64,000 bases of DNA from an uncultured Ruminiclostridium sp. (lineage in GTDB: Bacteria > Bacillota > Clostridia > Oscillospirales > Ruminococcaceae), in contig CANRFO010000001.1 of the NCBI GenBank assembly GCA_947629925.1, positions 62,001-126,000 on the forward strand, given 5' to 3'. A program made the position numbers and the translations under genes. Position 1 is the stretch's first letter; the number at the start of each line of letters is the position of its first letter. The notes below the pieces were generated by a model. The model did not search any database and was not told the origin of the DNA. It saw nothing but the letters and a program-made list of their open reading frames with translations. This document shows positions 8,328 to 19,400 of the stretch, piece after piece.

Positions 8328-8819
8328 ATGCACGAGATAAAGCTGAAAATACAAGAGGAAAAGGACTTATACGACCCCTTTGACGAAAGCTGTCGCACGC
8401 TGAACAGCGACGTTGCGGACTATCTTTCAAGGCAGTACGGCAGGCAGGATATAGGCGAGGACACCGTCCTGAAAATAAAATGCGGCGGTCCGGTTGATTT
8501 TGAGCGGGTCAAGGGCGCATTTCAGGAAACGATACGGGAGCAGGAGCGGCACAACGCCGCTCAGAAAAAGCTGAACCTTATAAAACAGCTTTGGCTGCTT
8601 TGTATCGGCGTGGTATTCGTGGCGGCGGCGATACTTCTGGACGGAGTTATCGGCTCGGTTCCCGTGGAGCTTATCTCGATCGTAGGCTCCTTTGCGGTAT
8701 GGGAGGCGGCAAACATCTGGATAGTGGAAAATCCCCGCGTCCGCCTTGCCAAGCGCACATTGAAACGGCTCAATTCCACAAAGATAGTGGTGGAGCAGAC
8801 CGAAGATACAGCCGCCTGA
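8328..8819 (+). CDS. Uncharacterised small membrane protein
   Basis: 163 residues of unknown function. The first 80 residues are soluble and mixed-charge (KLKIQEEKDLYDPFDESC, then FQETIREQERHNAAQKK). Two hydrophobic segments follow at about residues 88-107 (LWLLCIGVVFVAAAILLDGV) and 113-130 (ELISIVGSFAVWEAANIW), then a basic cytoplasmic tail (VRLAKRTLKRLNSTKIVV). The start was placed at ATG 8328, which has AGGAGG 5 bases upstream, rather than at the frame opening 21 bases earlier. The MATE gene begins 44 bp downstream behind the same promoter. I do not recognise a family. Confidence 0.75.
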   Translation: MHEIKLKIQEEKDLYDPFDESCRTLNSDVADYLSRQYGRQDIGEDTVLKIKCGGPVDFERVKGAFQETIREQERHNAAQKKLNLIKQLWLLCIGVVFVAAAILLDGVIGSVPVELISIVGSFAVWEAANIWIVENPRVRLAKRTLKRLNSTKIVVEQTEDTAA

Positions 8820-8863
8820 ACAAAAAACTCATCCCGAAGAATAAAACAGAAACGAGAAAACCT

Positions 8864-10228
8864 ATGCAAAAGAAGACAGACCTTACAAACGGCGCTATCG
8901 GGCGCCAGATAATAAAATACGCCGTTCCCCTTGCCGCAACTGGGATATTGCAGCAGCTTTTCAACGCGGCGGACCTTGCGGTAGTGGGTCAGATTCCCGG
9001 AGATTTCGGCAAATCCGCCATGGCGGCGGTAGGCGGCAACGCCCCCGTTATCTCACTCTTAGTGAATTTTTTCGTGGGTATATCCCTCGGCAGCAACGTC
9101 ATCATCGCCAAAGCTATCGGTCAGCGAAACCAAAAGGTCACCTCAAAAGCCGTACATACCTCCGTCATATTTGCCCTTTTGGGCGGTATCCTTATGACTG
9201 CGATTGGCGAGCTTATAGCGGAGGGCGTTGTGAAAATGCTGGACGTTCCCGCGGAAGTCTTTGATATGGCGGTGAAGTACCTTCGCATTTATTTTCTTGG
9301 AATGCCCGTGATACTGCTGTACAACTTTGAATCCGCAATTTTCCGAAGCTGCGGCAACACAAAGATACCTCTGGCGGCGCTTGCAGTATCAGGCGTTCTG
9401 AACGTCATTCTGAACCTGTTTTTCGTAATGGTTCTGGGAATGGACGTGGACGGCGTTGCGGCGGCGACCGTACTTTCCAACCTGTTCAGCGCGATAATTC
9501 TGTTTATCTGCCTTGTAAAGACAAAGCTGGAAGTAAAGCTTACGCCAAAACAGCTCCGCATAGACGGCAGGACGCTTTTGAATATTCTTAAAATAGGCGT
9601 TCCGTCGGGAATACAAAGCATGATATTCTCCCTTGCCAACATAGTGGTACAGACCTCGGTGAACAGCCTTGGCACCACCGTTATGGCGGCGTCCTCGGCG
9701 GCGTACAATCTGGAGATATTCGCTTATTATGTGATGAACTCCTTCGGTCAGACCTGCACCACCTTCGTGGGACAGAACTACGGCGCAGGAAAAGCCGACA
9801 GGTGCAAAATGTCCCTTAAAATGTGCATTATAGAAAGCTATATCGCAACTGCCGCAAGCTGCGGGCTTATCCTGCTTTTCGGAAAAACGCTCCTGTCCGT
9901 GTTCAACGGGGATATAGAGGTGATAAACACAGGATATATTCGCCTTGAATATATCTTCTTCGCATATATCTTCAGCGTTCCGCAGGAGGTATTGTCAGGG
10001 TATCTGCGTGGCTTCGGAATGTCGATGATCCCCGCATTATGCTCTGTGTTCGGCATTTGCGGCATACGCCTTGCGTGGATGTTCACGGTGTTCAAGTGGT
10101 ATCCCTCGTTTACCACAATAATGCAGGTCTACCCGCTGAGCCTCGGAGCGACCGCAATAGCGATACTGATAATGACCCTCATACTCCGACCGTCAAAGCG
10201 GCTTACCGTCCAGCAGAACGCTCAATAA
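8864..10228 (+). CDS. MATE family multidrug/cation efflux transporter
   Basis: 454 residues with about twelve membrane helices in two similar halves, the normal MATE size and layout. It exports drugs or other cations using a sodium or proton gradient. The N-terminal half has IIKYAVPLAATGILQQLFNAADLAVVGQ and the second half ILKIGVPSGIQSMIFSLANIVVQ, the two MatE repeats. CTTFVGQNYGAGKADR is the typical conserved loop. The frame extends upstream but overlaps the preceding gene, so the ATG at 8864 is preferred; its ribosome site is weak. A second MATE gene (59048) is only distantly similar. Substrate cannot be inferred. Confidence 0.9.
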   Translation: MQKKTDLTNGAIGRQIIKYAVPLAATGILQQLFNAADLAVVGQIPGDFGKSAMAAVGGNAPVISLLVNFFVGISLGSNVIIAKAIGQRNQKVTSKAVHTSVIFALLGGILMTAIGELIAEGVVKMLDVPAEVFDMAVKYLRIYFLGMPVILLYNFESAIFRSCGNTKIPLAALAVSGVLNVILNLFFVMVLGMDVDGVAAATVLSNLFSAIILFICLVKTKLEVKLTPKQLRIDGRTLLNILKIGVPSGIQSMIFSLANIVVQTSVNSLGTTVMAASSAAYNLEIFAYYVMNSFGQTCTTFVGQNYGAGKADRCKMSLKMCIIESYIATAASCGLILLFGKTLLSVFNGDIEVINTGYIRLEYIFFAYIFSVPQEVLSGYLRGFGMSMIPALCSVFGICGIRLAWMFTVFKWYPSFTTIMQVYPLSLGATAIAILIMTLILRPSKRLTVQQNAQ

Positions 10229-10233
10229 AACGC

Positions 10234-10265
10234 AAAAAGCTGTCAGTTAAAATGACAGCTTTTTT
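10234..10265 (+). terminator. Intrinsic terminator after the MATE gene
   Basis: 12-bp stem AAAAAGCTGTCA / TGACAGCTTTTT around a 7-base loop, followed by further T. Confidence 0.92.
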
Positions 10266-10297
10266 CTTTTATACAAACGGACATTTCATTTTTCAAC

Positions 10298-10343
10298 ATA
10301 TTGCACAAAAAAAGCGGGGGGGGGTATAAAAATTGTGCAATAT
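10298..10343. promoter_or_regulatory. 11-bp inverted repeat enclosing a G9 tract, upstream of the giant surface-protein promoter
   Basis: ATATTGCACAA (10298-10308) and its exact complement TTGTGCAATAT (10333-10343) flank 24 bp that contain a run of seven A, GC, then nine G (10316-10324). The right arm ends 3 bp before the -35 box. This could be an operator for a repressor or activator, and the G tract could alter promoter activity by slippage. Both are inferences. Confidence 0.6.
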
Positions 10344-10346
10344 TAC

Positions 10347-10375
10347 TTGAAATTATAGATATTTGTTTATATAAT
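10347..10375 (+). promoter_or_regulatory. Sigma-A promoter of the giant surface protein
   Basis: TTGAAA (10347-10352), 17-bp spacer, perfect TATAAT (10370-10375). Transcription would begin near 10382, leaving an AT-rich leader of about 75 bases with an AAGGAGG ribosome site at 10442-10448. Confidence 0.88.
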
Positions 10376-10456
10376 TATTTTGTATCATTTTATGCAGTTA
10401 TATCTATGATATTATATCGATTTATTTTCTATATTATTCCCAAGGAGGATCCCCAA

Positions 10457-13400
10457 ATGAAAGCAAAAACAGGATTTAATCGTTTCGTATCGATATTCCT
10501 AAGCGTAGCCATAGCTATATCCGCTTTGGCGGGACTGTCGCTGGGCGGACTTGTGTCTGCGGCGGGCGAAGAGATCGGCACAATGAAGTTCTTTGTTAAC
10601 CACTGGCATACTGTGGATGAAAGTGGCAATCCTATTTCAGAAACAGAGACGCACGAGGACAGTAATTATCATGAAGAATTTTCCGGTACGATCGTGGCGC
10701 TTGATGGCGGCACTTATAAATTGAACCCCGAAGATCTCACAGATAACAAAAAATTTGTGTTTAACCAAAATACAGGCGAGCTTACCGTTAAGGTATCGCC
10801 GAGAGGAACAGAAAGCGATACATGGGAAAGTCTGGCGGGACTTTCTGTTTCCGCAGGCCATAATGCTGTGGATACACAGGCTGACGAAATAGTTATAACA
10901 TATAAGAATAACGTTTCTGTTGTAAAGTGTGATATTTTCTACAAAAACGACAGCAAATACGTTTCAGGCGGCTATGACAACAAGGTCGAAGGCACTAAAA
11001 ATTTAGAGAATGACACAGGTTATGTATATGTTGATGACGCCACAGGCGAACCTGTCAGAGACGGCGCAGACAATCTAATAACTGAAACAAATGAGAGCAA
11101 AACAGATCATTTAGTCGAAGCACAAACACAAAACAGCGGCAGCCCTGTTCGTCTTGTCAAAATGTACAGCACTTTGGAGGGACTGCACACCGACAAGACT
11201 GCTTATGCTGTGGAAGACGACGGACGCACCTTCAACCTTGAGCTTGAGTCGTGGTATGTGGGCGCGAAAGCTGCCGACGTGGGCATGATACTTGACGCTT
11301 CGGGAAGTATGGCTTCGCCGACGAATACGCTCAAACCGATAAGCGACGCTATAAAACGACTGGACGATTTATCCGATCCGATTGATTCAAACGGCTTTCT
11401 TACTGATGAAGCTGTAAAACGTATACTTAAACAAACCGAAACCGACAACTCGCCTCTCGGCGTTTCGGGATACGGCTATTATATTTTTGACGGAAGAAGC
11501 TCTACAAACGACTATTTCCCGATAGGGTACTGGGACGGAACGACAAACACAAAGCCTGTATATAAATATGATATACCTGAAAGGGATAGCCTGATAGGGT
11601 ATTATCCGTTTTTTAACACAGGCGGAGCCTATGGTCTAAACAGAGCAACTAATAAAGAAGCAACTAAAGTTGAGCAACAGGATATATCATCAGATTTAAA
11701 CTTTGATACAAATGGTGGAAGCACTTCATATAGTAACAGTGATGGTTTTAGATTGTTTAGAAATAGCACAAATTATGGTGGCTTAAAACTCAGTCTTGGA
11801 AAAGACGGAACAACTACCGTTGGTGATACATTTACAATTTCTTTCAGAATAAAAGGCGGTGGTGATAATCCAAATTATATTAAAGAGATTTTATATATTG
11901 GTCCAAATAAAAACCCTGATGGTAATTATTTTAGCGTTTATCGTAATGGACATGGTAGCGAGGCTAGGTTGGTCGCTAGAAATGGTGGAACAAATGGCGG
12001 CAAAAAAGATGAGCAGCATGGTACTGTTTTTTCAAATGTTAACACTATTTTTAATAAATCAGACCATTATATCACATATGTATTTGAAAAAGGCGCTTTG
12101 AAGGTATATGTTGATGGAACGGAAAATACAGATGGTTCAAAGACAACAGAAGTAAATTTGTCAGGCGAAAACGTTATCGTTATAGGCGGATTAAAAGACC
12201 AGTATGATGGCTCTAATGACTTAACAATTGACGAAATATACGTTTACAACACGGCTTTGGGCAAAGATGATGTTTCAAAAATATATGACTTGCAAAAGAA
12301 CAACAAAAACATTGAAGACATTAACGCAACCACTACTGAAGTCGGCACCTACTACGTAGCAACCGATTCCTCTGGCAACACCATAGGCACCGTAAAAAGC
12401 AGCGAAATGGATAAACCTGCTGAGGGCTGGTACTATGTCAGCTTCAACTCTGAGTATGGTGACATGTACAACGATGCAAACGTAGGCACAGGCAAGGATT
12501 TCAGACACCTGCACGGCGGAGCTAGCTATCAGTCGGGAGACGATTATTACGACCTTGTATACTATTATGATTACGACGAAGTAAAAGCTAAAGCTGGGGA
12601 AATTGACAGTGACACCTCACTCCCGCAAGTTATACCGGGAATGGTAAGCTCGTCTGAAAACTTTAAAAAGATACCGCTTGAAGGCTTTGCATATGACGAC
12701 ACTGACCCTGACAATTTTGCAGATTTAAAATTAGACGGCAAAAATGGTGAAAACAAAATCAAATCATATTATACACTTTCTGAATCATCTGAAAAAAAAG
12801 CCCAAGTTTCAAGGATAGTATATAATCCTGCTGACAAAAGCGACAGCAACTGCACGCCTTTGAAATTCTTCATAGATCCTGAAGGCTATCTCTGCTGCTT
12901 CTTCTCCAATAACCACAACGACAAAGATATGGATAATGAGCGCTATGGCTGGTCATACGTTTTCTCCAATGAAGGGCACACTGAACGAACAAAGGTAGAG
13001 TCCCTTCAGTACGCTCTGGGAACATTCGCCACAGGCTTGCTGGAAGCTTCCTCCTCAAGCCGTGTTTCCGCCACACGTTTCAGCACTGATGATATAACAG
13101 ACGCTGATTATGGCAACTTTGTTCTTCTTGACTGGACCAACGACCCTCAGGAAGCCAACAGCATACTCAGTCTTGAGCGCGGCACAGATGTGAAGTCAAA
13201 GGGTTCGTCAACAGGTTATGACAAGGATACAGATGAATCAGGTAAACCTGAATTACATGAATACAACTATGGGCTTACGGGTGGAACTACCACCGAGGTA
13301 GGCTTAAAGGCGTATTCAGAAAACCTTGACAAGAAGCTTGGCTCAGATGACAACCGTGAAAAGTACCTCATTATATTTACAGACGGTAAGGATACATCTG

Positions 13401-16400
13401 ACGCTATCAAAAACTATACGGGCGACGTAGGCGAAGATTTTGCGAAGTGCATACAAGGGTTATCCGGAGCTGATGCAGCTCCTGCATATACAGCCGCTAA
13501 GCAATTAAAAGACAAAGGATACACGATATACTGCGTAATGCTTGCAGGAGGCGCTATGGGAACCGAAAGCAAGGATTATGGACTTGCTAAGCAGTTCCTT
13601 ACATATCTTTCCAGCGGTTGTCCTGCTGATGGAGAGTCGTACAACGCAAGCGCAAAAAGTAAATATGTCCTTTCAGGAACAAACACAGCAGAACTTGAAC
13701 AGGCATTCAAGAATATTCTGGACGATATAGCCAGCGACCTTGAGGATTACACCGTACAGGACTATATCGACCCGCGCTTTGACCTTGTTGACGCAGACGG
13801 AAACACATGGAACCTGAAAGCAAAGGGCGAGGTAGAAATAACCCTGAAAGACGCCGCAAAGCCGACCACTATCACAAAGGTCGAATATGACGAGAGCGAT
13901 GGCACAGTAACAGAAAGCGGAGACACGATGCCCGCTAATCTGTCAAAAACTGTGGGCTTGGAGATAAACCTTTCTAACGATGGAGCGTATAAGGACGAAG
14001 GTAATATCGCTTATCTGTTCTATGATGAAACTGCTAATATGTACTTCCTCAGGTGGTTAGACCAGAGTATACCGAGCTGTACTCCCGGTTCTTCCCGTCT
14101 TCCCGTCTGGAACGCACGCGTCACCGTCCGCGCAAAGGACGACTTTATCGGCGGCAACGCTGTTACCACCAACGGCAACAGCGCAGACCAGAACTATGTC
14201 TATATGAATGACGACACAGCGCCTTCTTCAGGCACAACCAATGCGGGCAAGAATTATGATCCCGCAGCAGCTTCCTATCCCTCCAAGGGCTTCCCGCGCA
14301 CCACGGTGAATGTTGCTGTGCCCAGTCTGGTCCTGACAGGCGGTGAACAGGTCATTTACATGGGCGAGGAGCTTACTCCTGACGGCGTAGCCGAAAAGCT
14401 GGGTGAAACTATTCTGGATAAGTGGGAAGATACTAAAGACGACAGAACTCAATGGTACTGGGAGTATCTGGATCGCTATGCAAACTATGCGACAGATGAA
14501 GATGGAAACAAATTATTTGCAAACGGGCTTGAGGATATAATTCAACAGATTGTAGACGAAGAAAGCATTGAATATCCTTATTTCTACATTCCCCGTTATG
14601 ATGGGGACAATAAACTGCTGAACCAGACGGGCAGCTCTGACCATCACGAAAAAGACCGGTTAGGTACTCTTAAATTCACATGGACAACAGTTGACGAAGA
14701 AAAAGAAGGAAAAGAATATCCTGAGAGCAACAAGGGCGGCACAACTGTTGATACCTTACAGAGAGTATCTACCTTGGAAGTTCAGTATACTCCTTTGCAG
14801 GCTGATGACGGAACCAAGGGCGATGATACAAAGGACAGAGAGGACTACATCAAGGACATCGTTCAGACCGAAGAAGACAGCGGCGAAGATGTATACCCAT
14901 GGGATTCTGATTATAAGCCCGCTCCGGGTCAAAACACATATGAAGAAGATGAGATAGGAACGGGCGATAATGAAGACGATCATATCCCTATGGATAGTGA
15001 TTCAGGCAAATATAACCGTCTTGCTTCGGAAGGTTCCTACACGACCAACATTGTCAAGGGCGAGATCTGGCTGCAAGTAGAGCTGAAAGAAGAAGATATT
15101 AAGTATCTGCAAGCCCATTATCCTGGCAACAAGAAAATAAGTTACACCATTCCGCTGAAACGTACTTATGAAGGCGGTATAACTGATGTAACCGTCGGCA
15201 ATTTCAAATTTACAAAGCAGATTTCTGAGTTGCAAACTCTTGAAACAGCGAAGTTTACACCTGATCCAAAATATACAGAAATGCTCGAAAAGTATGGTCT
15301 GCCCATAGGTTCGTATACGCTTGGGACACCTGAACCTACTGAACCTTATGGTTTCTTACAATTCGGAAACCCCGAAGTTCATGTAATCACAAGTGACGAC
15401 TTGATTTTGTTCACAGGCTATAGTACTGCTACGGGCATAAGTCTGACAGAAGAAGAAAAGGTTCTTAATAAAGCTGCGCCTTATGAAGACGGCACCATAT
15501 ATCTCGGCTATGGTTCAGATAAATATTATCCAGATGATGATGAAGGTCACAAAAAAGGCGATGCAAAAGACGGCAGCGGTCGCCGTTACACAGACGACCT
15601 TCTCGGTATGTATATTGCAAGCCCAACGCTTCTGAAGGGCAATCTGTCTATCACCAAGACAGTCGAAGATACAGCGACTTTCACTGCACAGCATGAAGCT
15701 TATGGCAACCAAACATTCACGTTTGAGGTGACCCTTGAAGGCGTTTCAGGGCAGTTCACATTAAAGCACGAAGATGGTACAACAGAAACCGTAGGAACTG
15801 AGGGCGAGGCGTTTACAAAGGTTCAAATAAAAGTCCAAACAGACGAAACCGTCACTATTGAGGGTATTCCCGCAGGAACAAGCTATACTGTCACAGAGGT
15901 AACGCCTCCCGTCGGATATACAATTGATGATGACGATAAACTTACTGTAACAGGTGAAATTAAAGCAACAGGCGAAGGTACAGCAGAAGCTAACTTTAAA
16001 AATATTTACAGAGCAGACGGAACTTCTGTTTTTGAAATCACCAAGACGCTCATAGGAAGAAAATGGGCTGATGATGAGACATTTACTTTTGTGGTAAAGC
16101 CTTATGAGGATGATGATATTGACGGAACTACTGACGGTGAAACGATATCAACTAAGGACGCCATTGAAAAAGGGTATGTAACCATGCCTGAAGGCTCGGA
16201 TTTAGGTGATGGAACATACAAGATAGCTGTTGCGAAGAATGAAACCGACGATTCTTCATTCACCGTCGAAACTGATCCTATCTCTTTCACCAAAGAAGGC
16301 ACATATAAATTTACCGTATCAGAAATAAGAGAGGAAGACCAACTGGACGATGTTATAATCGACGATAATAAATATCTTCTTACGGTAGAAGTGTTTGACG

Positions 16401-19400
16401 ATGGAGAAAGCAACCTGACTGCGTCAAATTATGCTTATGAAACTTGTGATGAAATGGAAGACGGCGGATTTCCTTTCAAAAACACCGTTTCCACACAAAT
16501 TGATTTCGATATCACCAAAGTTTTGAAAGGCAGAGAGTGGGACGGCGACAGATTCGACGTTGATATTGAGTATGTTCCAGAAGAATCAACCAAGTCTTAT
16601 TCTGGTGCTGAAGCCCCCTTTATTGATGCAAGCCCTGTAACAATATCCGATGAAGACCCTGTAAAAACAACCGTTACTTTCTACTCCGTAGGTACTTACA
16701 CATTTACCGTAAAAGAAGCCAACGGCACAGACTCCAATATGCTTTATGACGAAGAGTATAAAGATGGGCATACGGTTATTGTTGTAGTAGGTCAGAATGA
16801 CGATGTCGGATTGACCATAACTTCGATTACTGTTGACGGAAAAAAGATTGATTCAACGAGCGCAGCAGATATTACCATAACCAACGAATACACTGTAACC
16901 AAGGATGTATCCATAGATATTCCTGTCACAAAGACCTTTGCTGACGGCAAATGGATAGACGGAACGTATAGTTTTGATATTGATTTCGACGATTCAGTAA
17001 GTAAAGAAGATAGAGATAAAATTACTTTCTCTAACAAAACTATCACTATCGAAAAAGAAGGTGAAAGTCCGAACTTTGGAACCATATCTTTCAATGGTAT
17101 TGTTCTTGAAGAGGATCCCATCAACGGCTATTCCAAGACCTTCAAATTCGTTGTAAAAGAGCAGAACGGCGGCAAAAAGATTGACGGCATAACCTATGAC
17201 AAAACCGTTTATAACGTTGAAGTGACAATTACGGACCAACCAGAACCTGATGATGTTATTGTTAAAGTCGGAACTGGTGACGTTACAGTGATGTCCTTTG
17301 AAAACGTGTACAGCGCAGATCCTGCTGAATGGACGCCAAAGGTTCAAAAGACATTTACAGGACGTGCGTGGCTTAACACAGACGAATTTACCTTTACTAT
17401 TACGCAGGACGAGGGCGATGATGTAAAAGTAACGCTTCCTCCCCAAATAAAGATAGGGGCAAACACAGATGATCATACCGCTTCTTTCGACGCAATAACA
17501 TTTGATAAGGCAGGTACTTATAATTTCACGATTTCCGAGGCTGAACCCACGGCAAACGGAATTACAAAAGAAACTTCGGATTATAAGGTCAAGGTTGTAG
17601 TTACCGACAACTTGAAAGGACAGCTTGAATACACCGTTACTTATACTGATTCAGAAAGTAAAGAAGTTGAAGTTACCGATAACACGGTTAAATTCACCAA
17701 CACCTACACGCCTGATCCTGTCACATGGACTCCTTCGATAGACAAACAGATAGAAGATCCTGAAGGTACAGGCAGAGATACGGATTGGCAAGACAGCGAC
17801 AGCTTCACGTTTGAAATAACCTTAGACAGCCCGAAGGGCGATACGTCCGTTACAATGCCTGTACCCAATACTGTTACTATCAGCAACAAAAATTCTGCGG
17901 GCAGTGACGGAATAACAAGGACTGGATCTTTTGGAGAGATCACCTTTAACAAAGCGGGAGACTACACGTTTACCATAAAGGAGAACGGACAAAGCTCAGG
18001 TGGAATTATCCACGATACTCATGGTTCATATACGGTCAAAGTAACGGTTGAAGATGATGCAAACGGCAAACTTATTATCACACTTATCGCTTACAAAGAT
18101 CGTAAAGGAACTGATGTTGATCAAACAACAAATACGGAATCTACCTCATTCTTGTTTATCAACACCCACAAGCACAAAGCTGTTCATTGGTATCCGACGG
18201 TAAGCAAGGATATTGACGGCAGAGACTGGATAAGCGGCGACGAATTTGGATTTACTATCAAACTTGCCGACGGTCAAGAAGAAAGCATTGTTAACAATGT
18301 TAATATGCCGTCTACGAATGTTGCTACGGTAACAAAAGAAAATACTCCGACCGACTTTAAGGACATCACATTCACCGAGATAGGCGTATACAAGTTTATC
18401 GTCAAGGAAAATGATCTGACTGAGTCGAACGGTCTGGCAAAGGACGAAACGAAGTATACCGTTACTGTCACCGTGGCAAACAAACCCGGCACGGAGAACG
18501 AACTGATAATCACCGAAGTAGAGGTATACAACAGCAAGACAGAAAAAACCGAGACATACACAGCTCCTGAAGACGTAAACGTAAACTTCAAGTTTACCAA
18601 TATTTACAGCGCTTCAGGCACGATCGACATTCCCGTAAGCAAAAACCTTGAGGGAAGAGCTTGGAAGTCTACCGACAGCTTCAAGTTTGAAATATCCACA
18701 ACGGATAAAAACGTGACTATTCCCGCCGACAGCAAAACTGTTACCATAAATGGTACAGACGGCACTGAGGGAACGCTTGAAGGAAAATTTGCAGACATTA
18801 AGTTTACGAAAGTTGGCACTTATACTTTCACCATTGAAGAAAGTCAAGAGTCAAAGATCGATCATATCACTTATTCCAAAGAAGAGTATACCGTAGAAGT
18901 CACAGTGAAGGACCAAGGTGACGGTACGCTCGATGCGGAAATCACAAAAGTGACCGACAAGGCAGGCAATAATGTAGCTAAACTTGGAGGTGGCATAATA
19001 TTCACCAACACTTACACGCCTGATTCTGTCGAATGGACTCCTTCGATAGACAAACAGATAAACGATCCTGAAGGTACAGGCAGAGATGAGACTTGGCAAG
19101 ACAGCGACAGCTTCACGTTTGAAATAACCTTAGACAGCCCGAAGGGCGATACGTCCGTTACAATGCCTGTACCCAATACTGTTACTATCAGCAACAAAAA
19201 TTCTGCGGGCAGTGACGGAATAACAAGGACTGGATCTTTTGGAGAGATCACCTTTAACAAAGCGGGAGACTACACGTTTACCATAAAGGAGAACGGACAA
19301 AGCTCAGGTGGAATTATCCACGATACTCATGGTTCATATACGGTCAAAGTAACGGTTGAAGATGATACAAACGGCAAACTGAGTATCACACATATCGCTT

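Noticed and set aside
10298-10343. Invertible promoter between the 11-bp repeats
   Set aside because: The promoter lies outside the repeats and the 24-bp interior is too short to carry one; no recombinase gene is near.
10301-10456. Upstream extension of the giant gene to 10301
   Set aside because: The TTG lies before the promoter and inverted repeat; the ATG at 10457 has AAGGAGG and a signal peptide.
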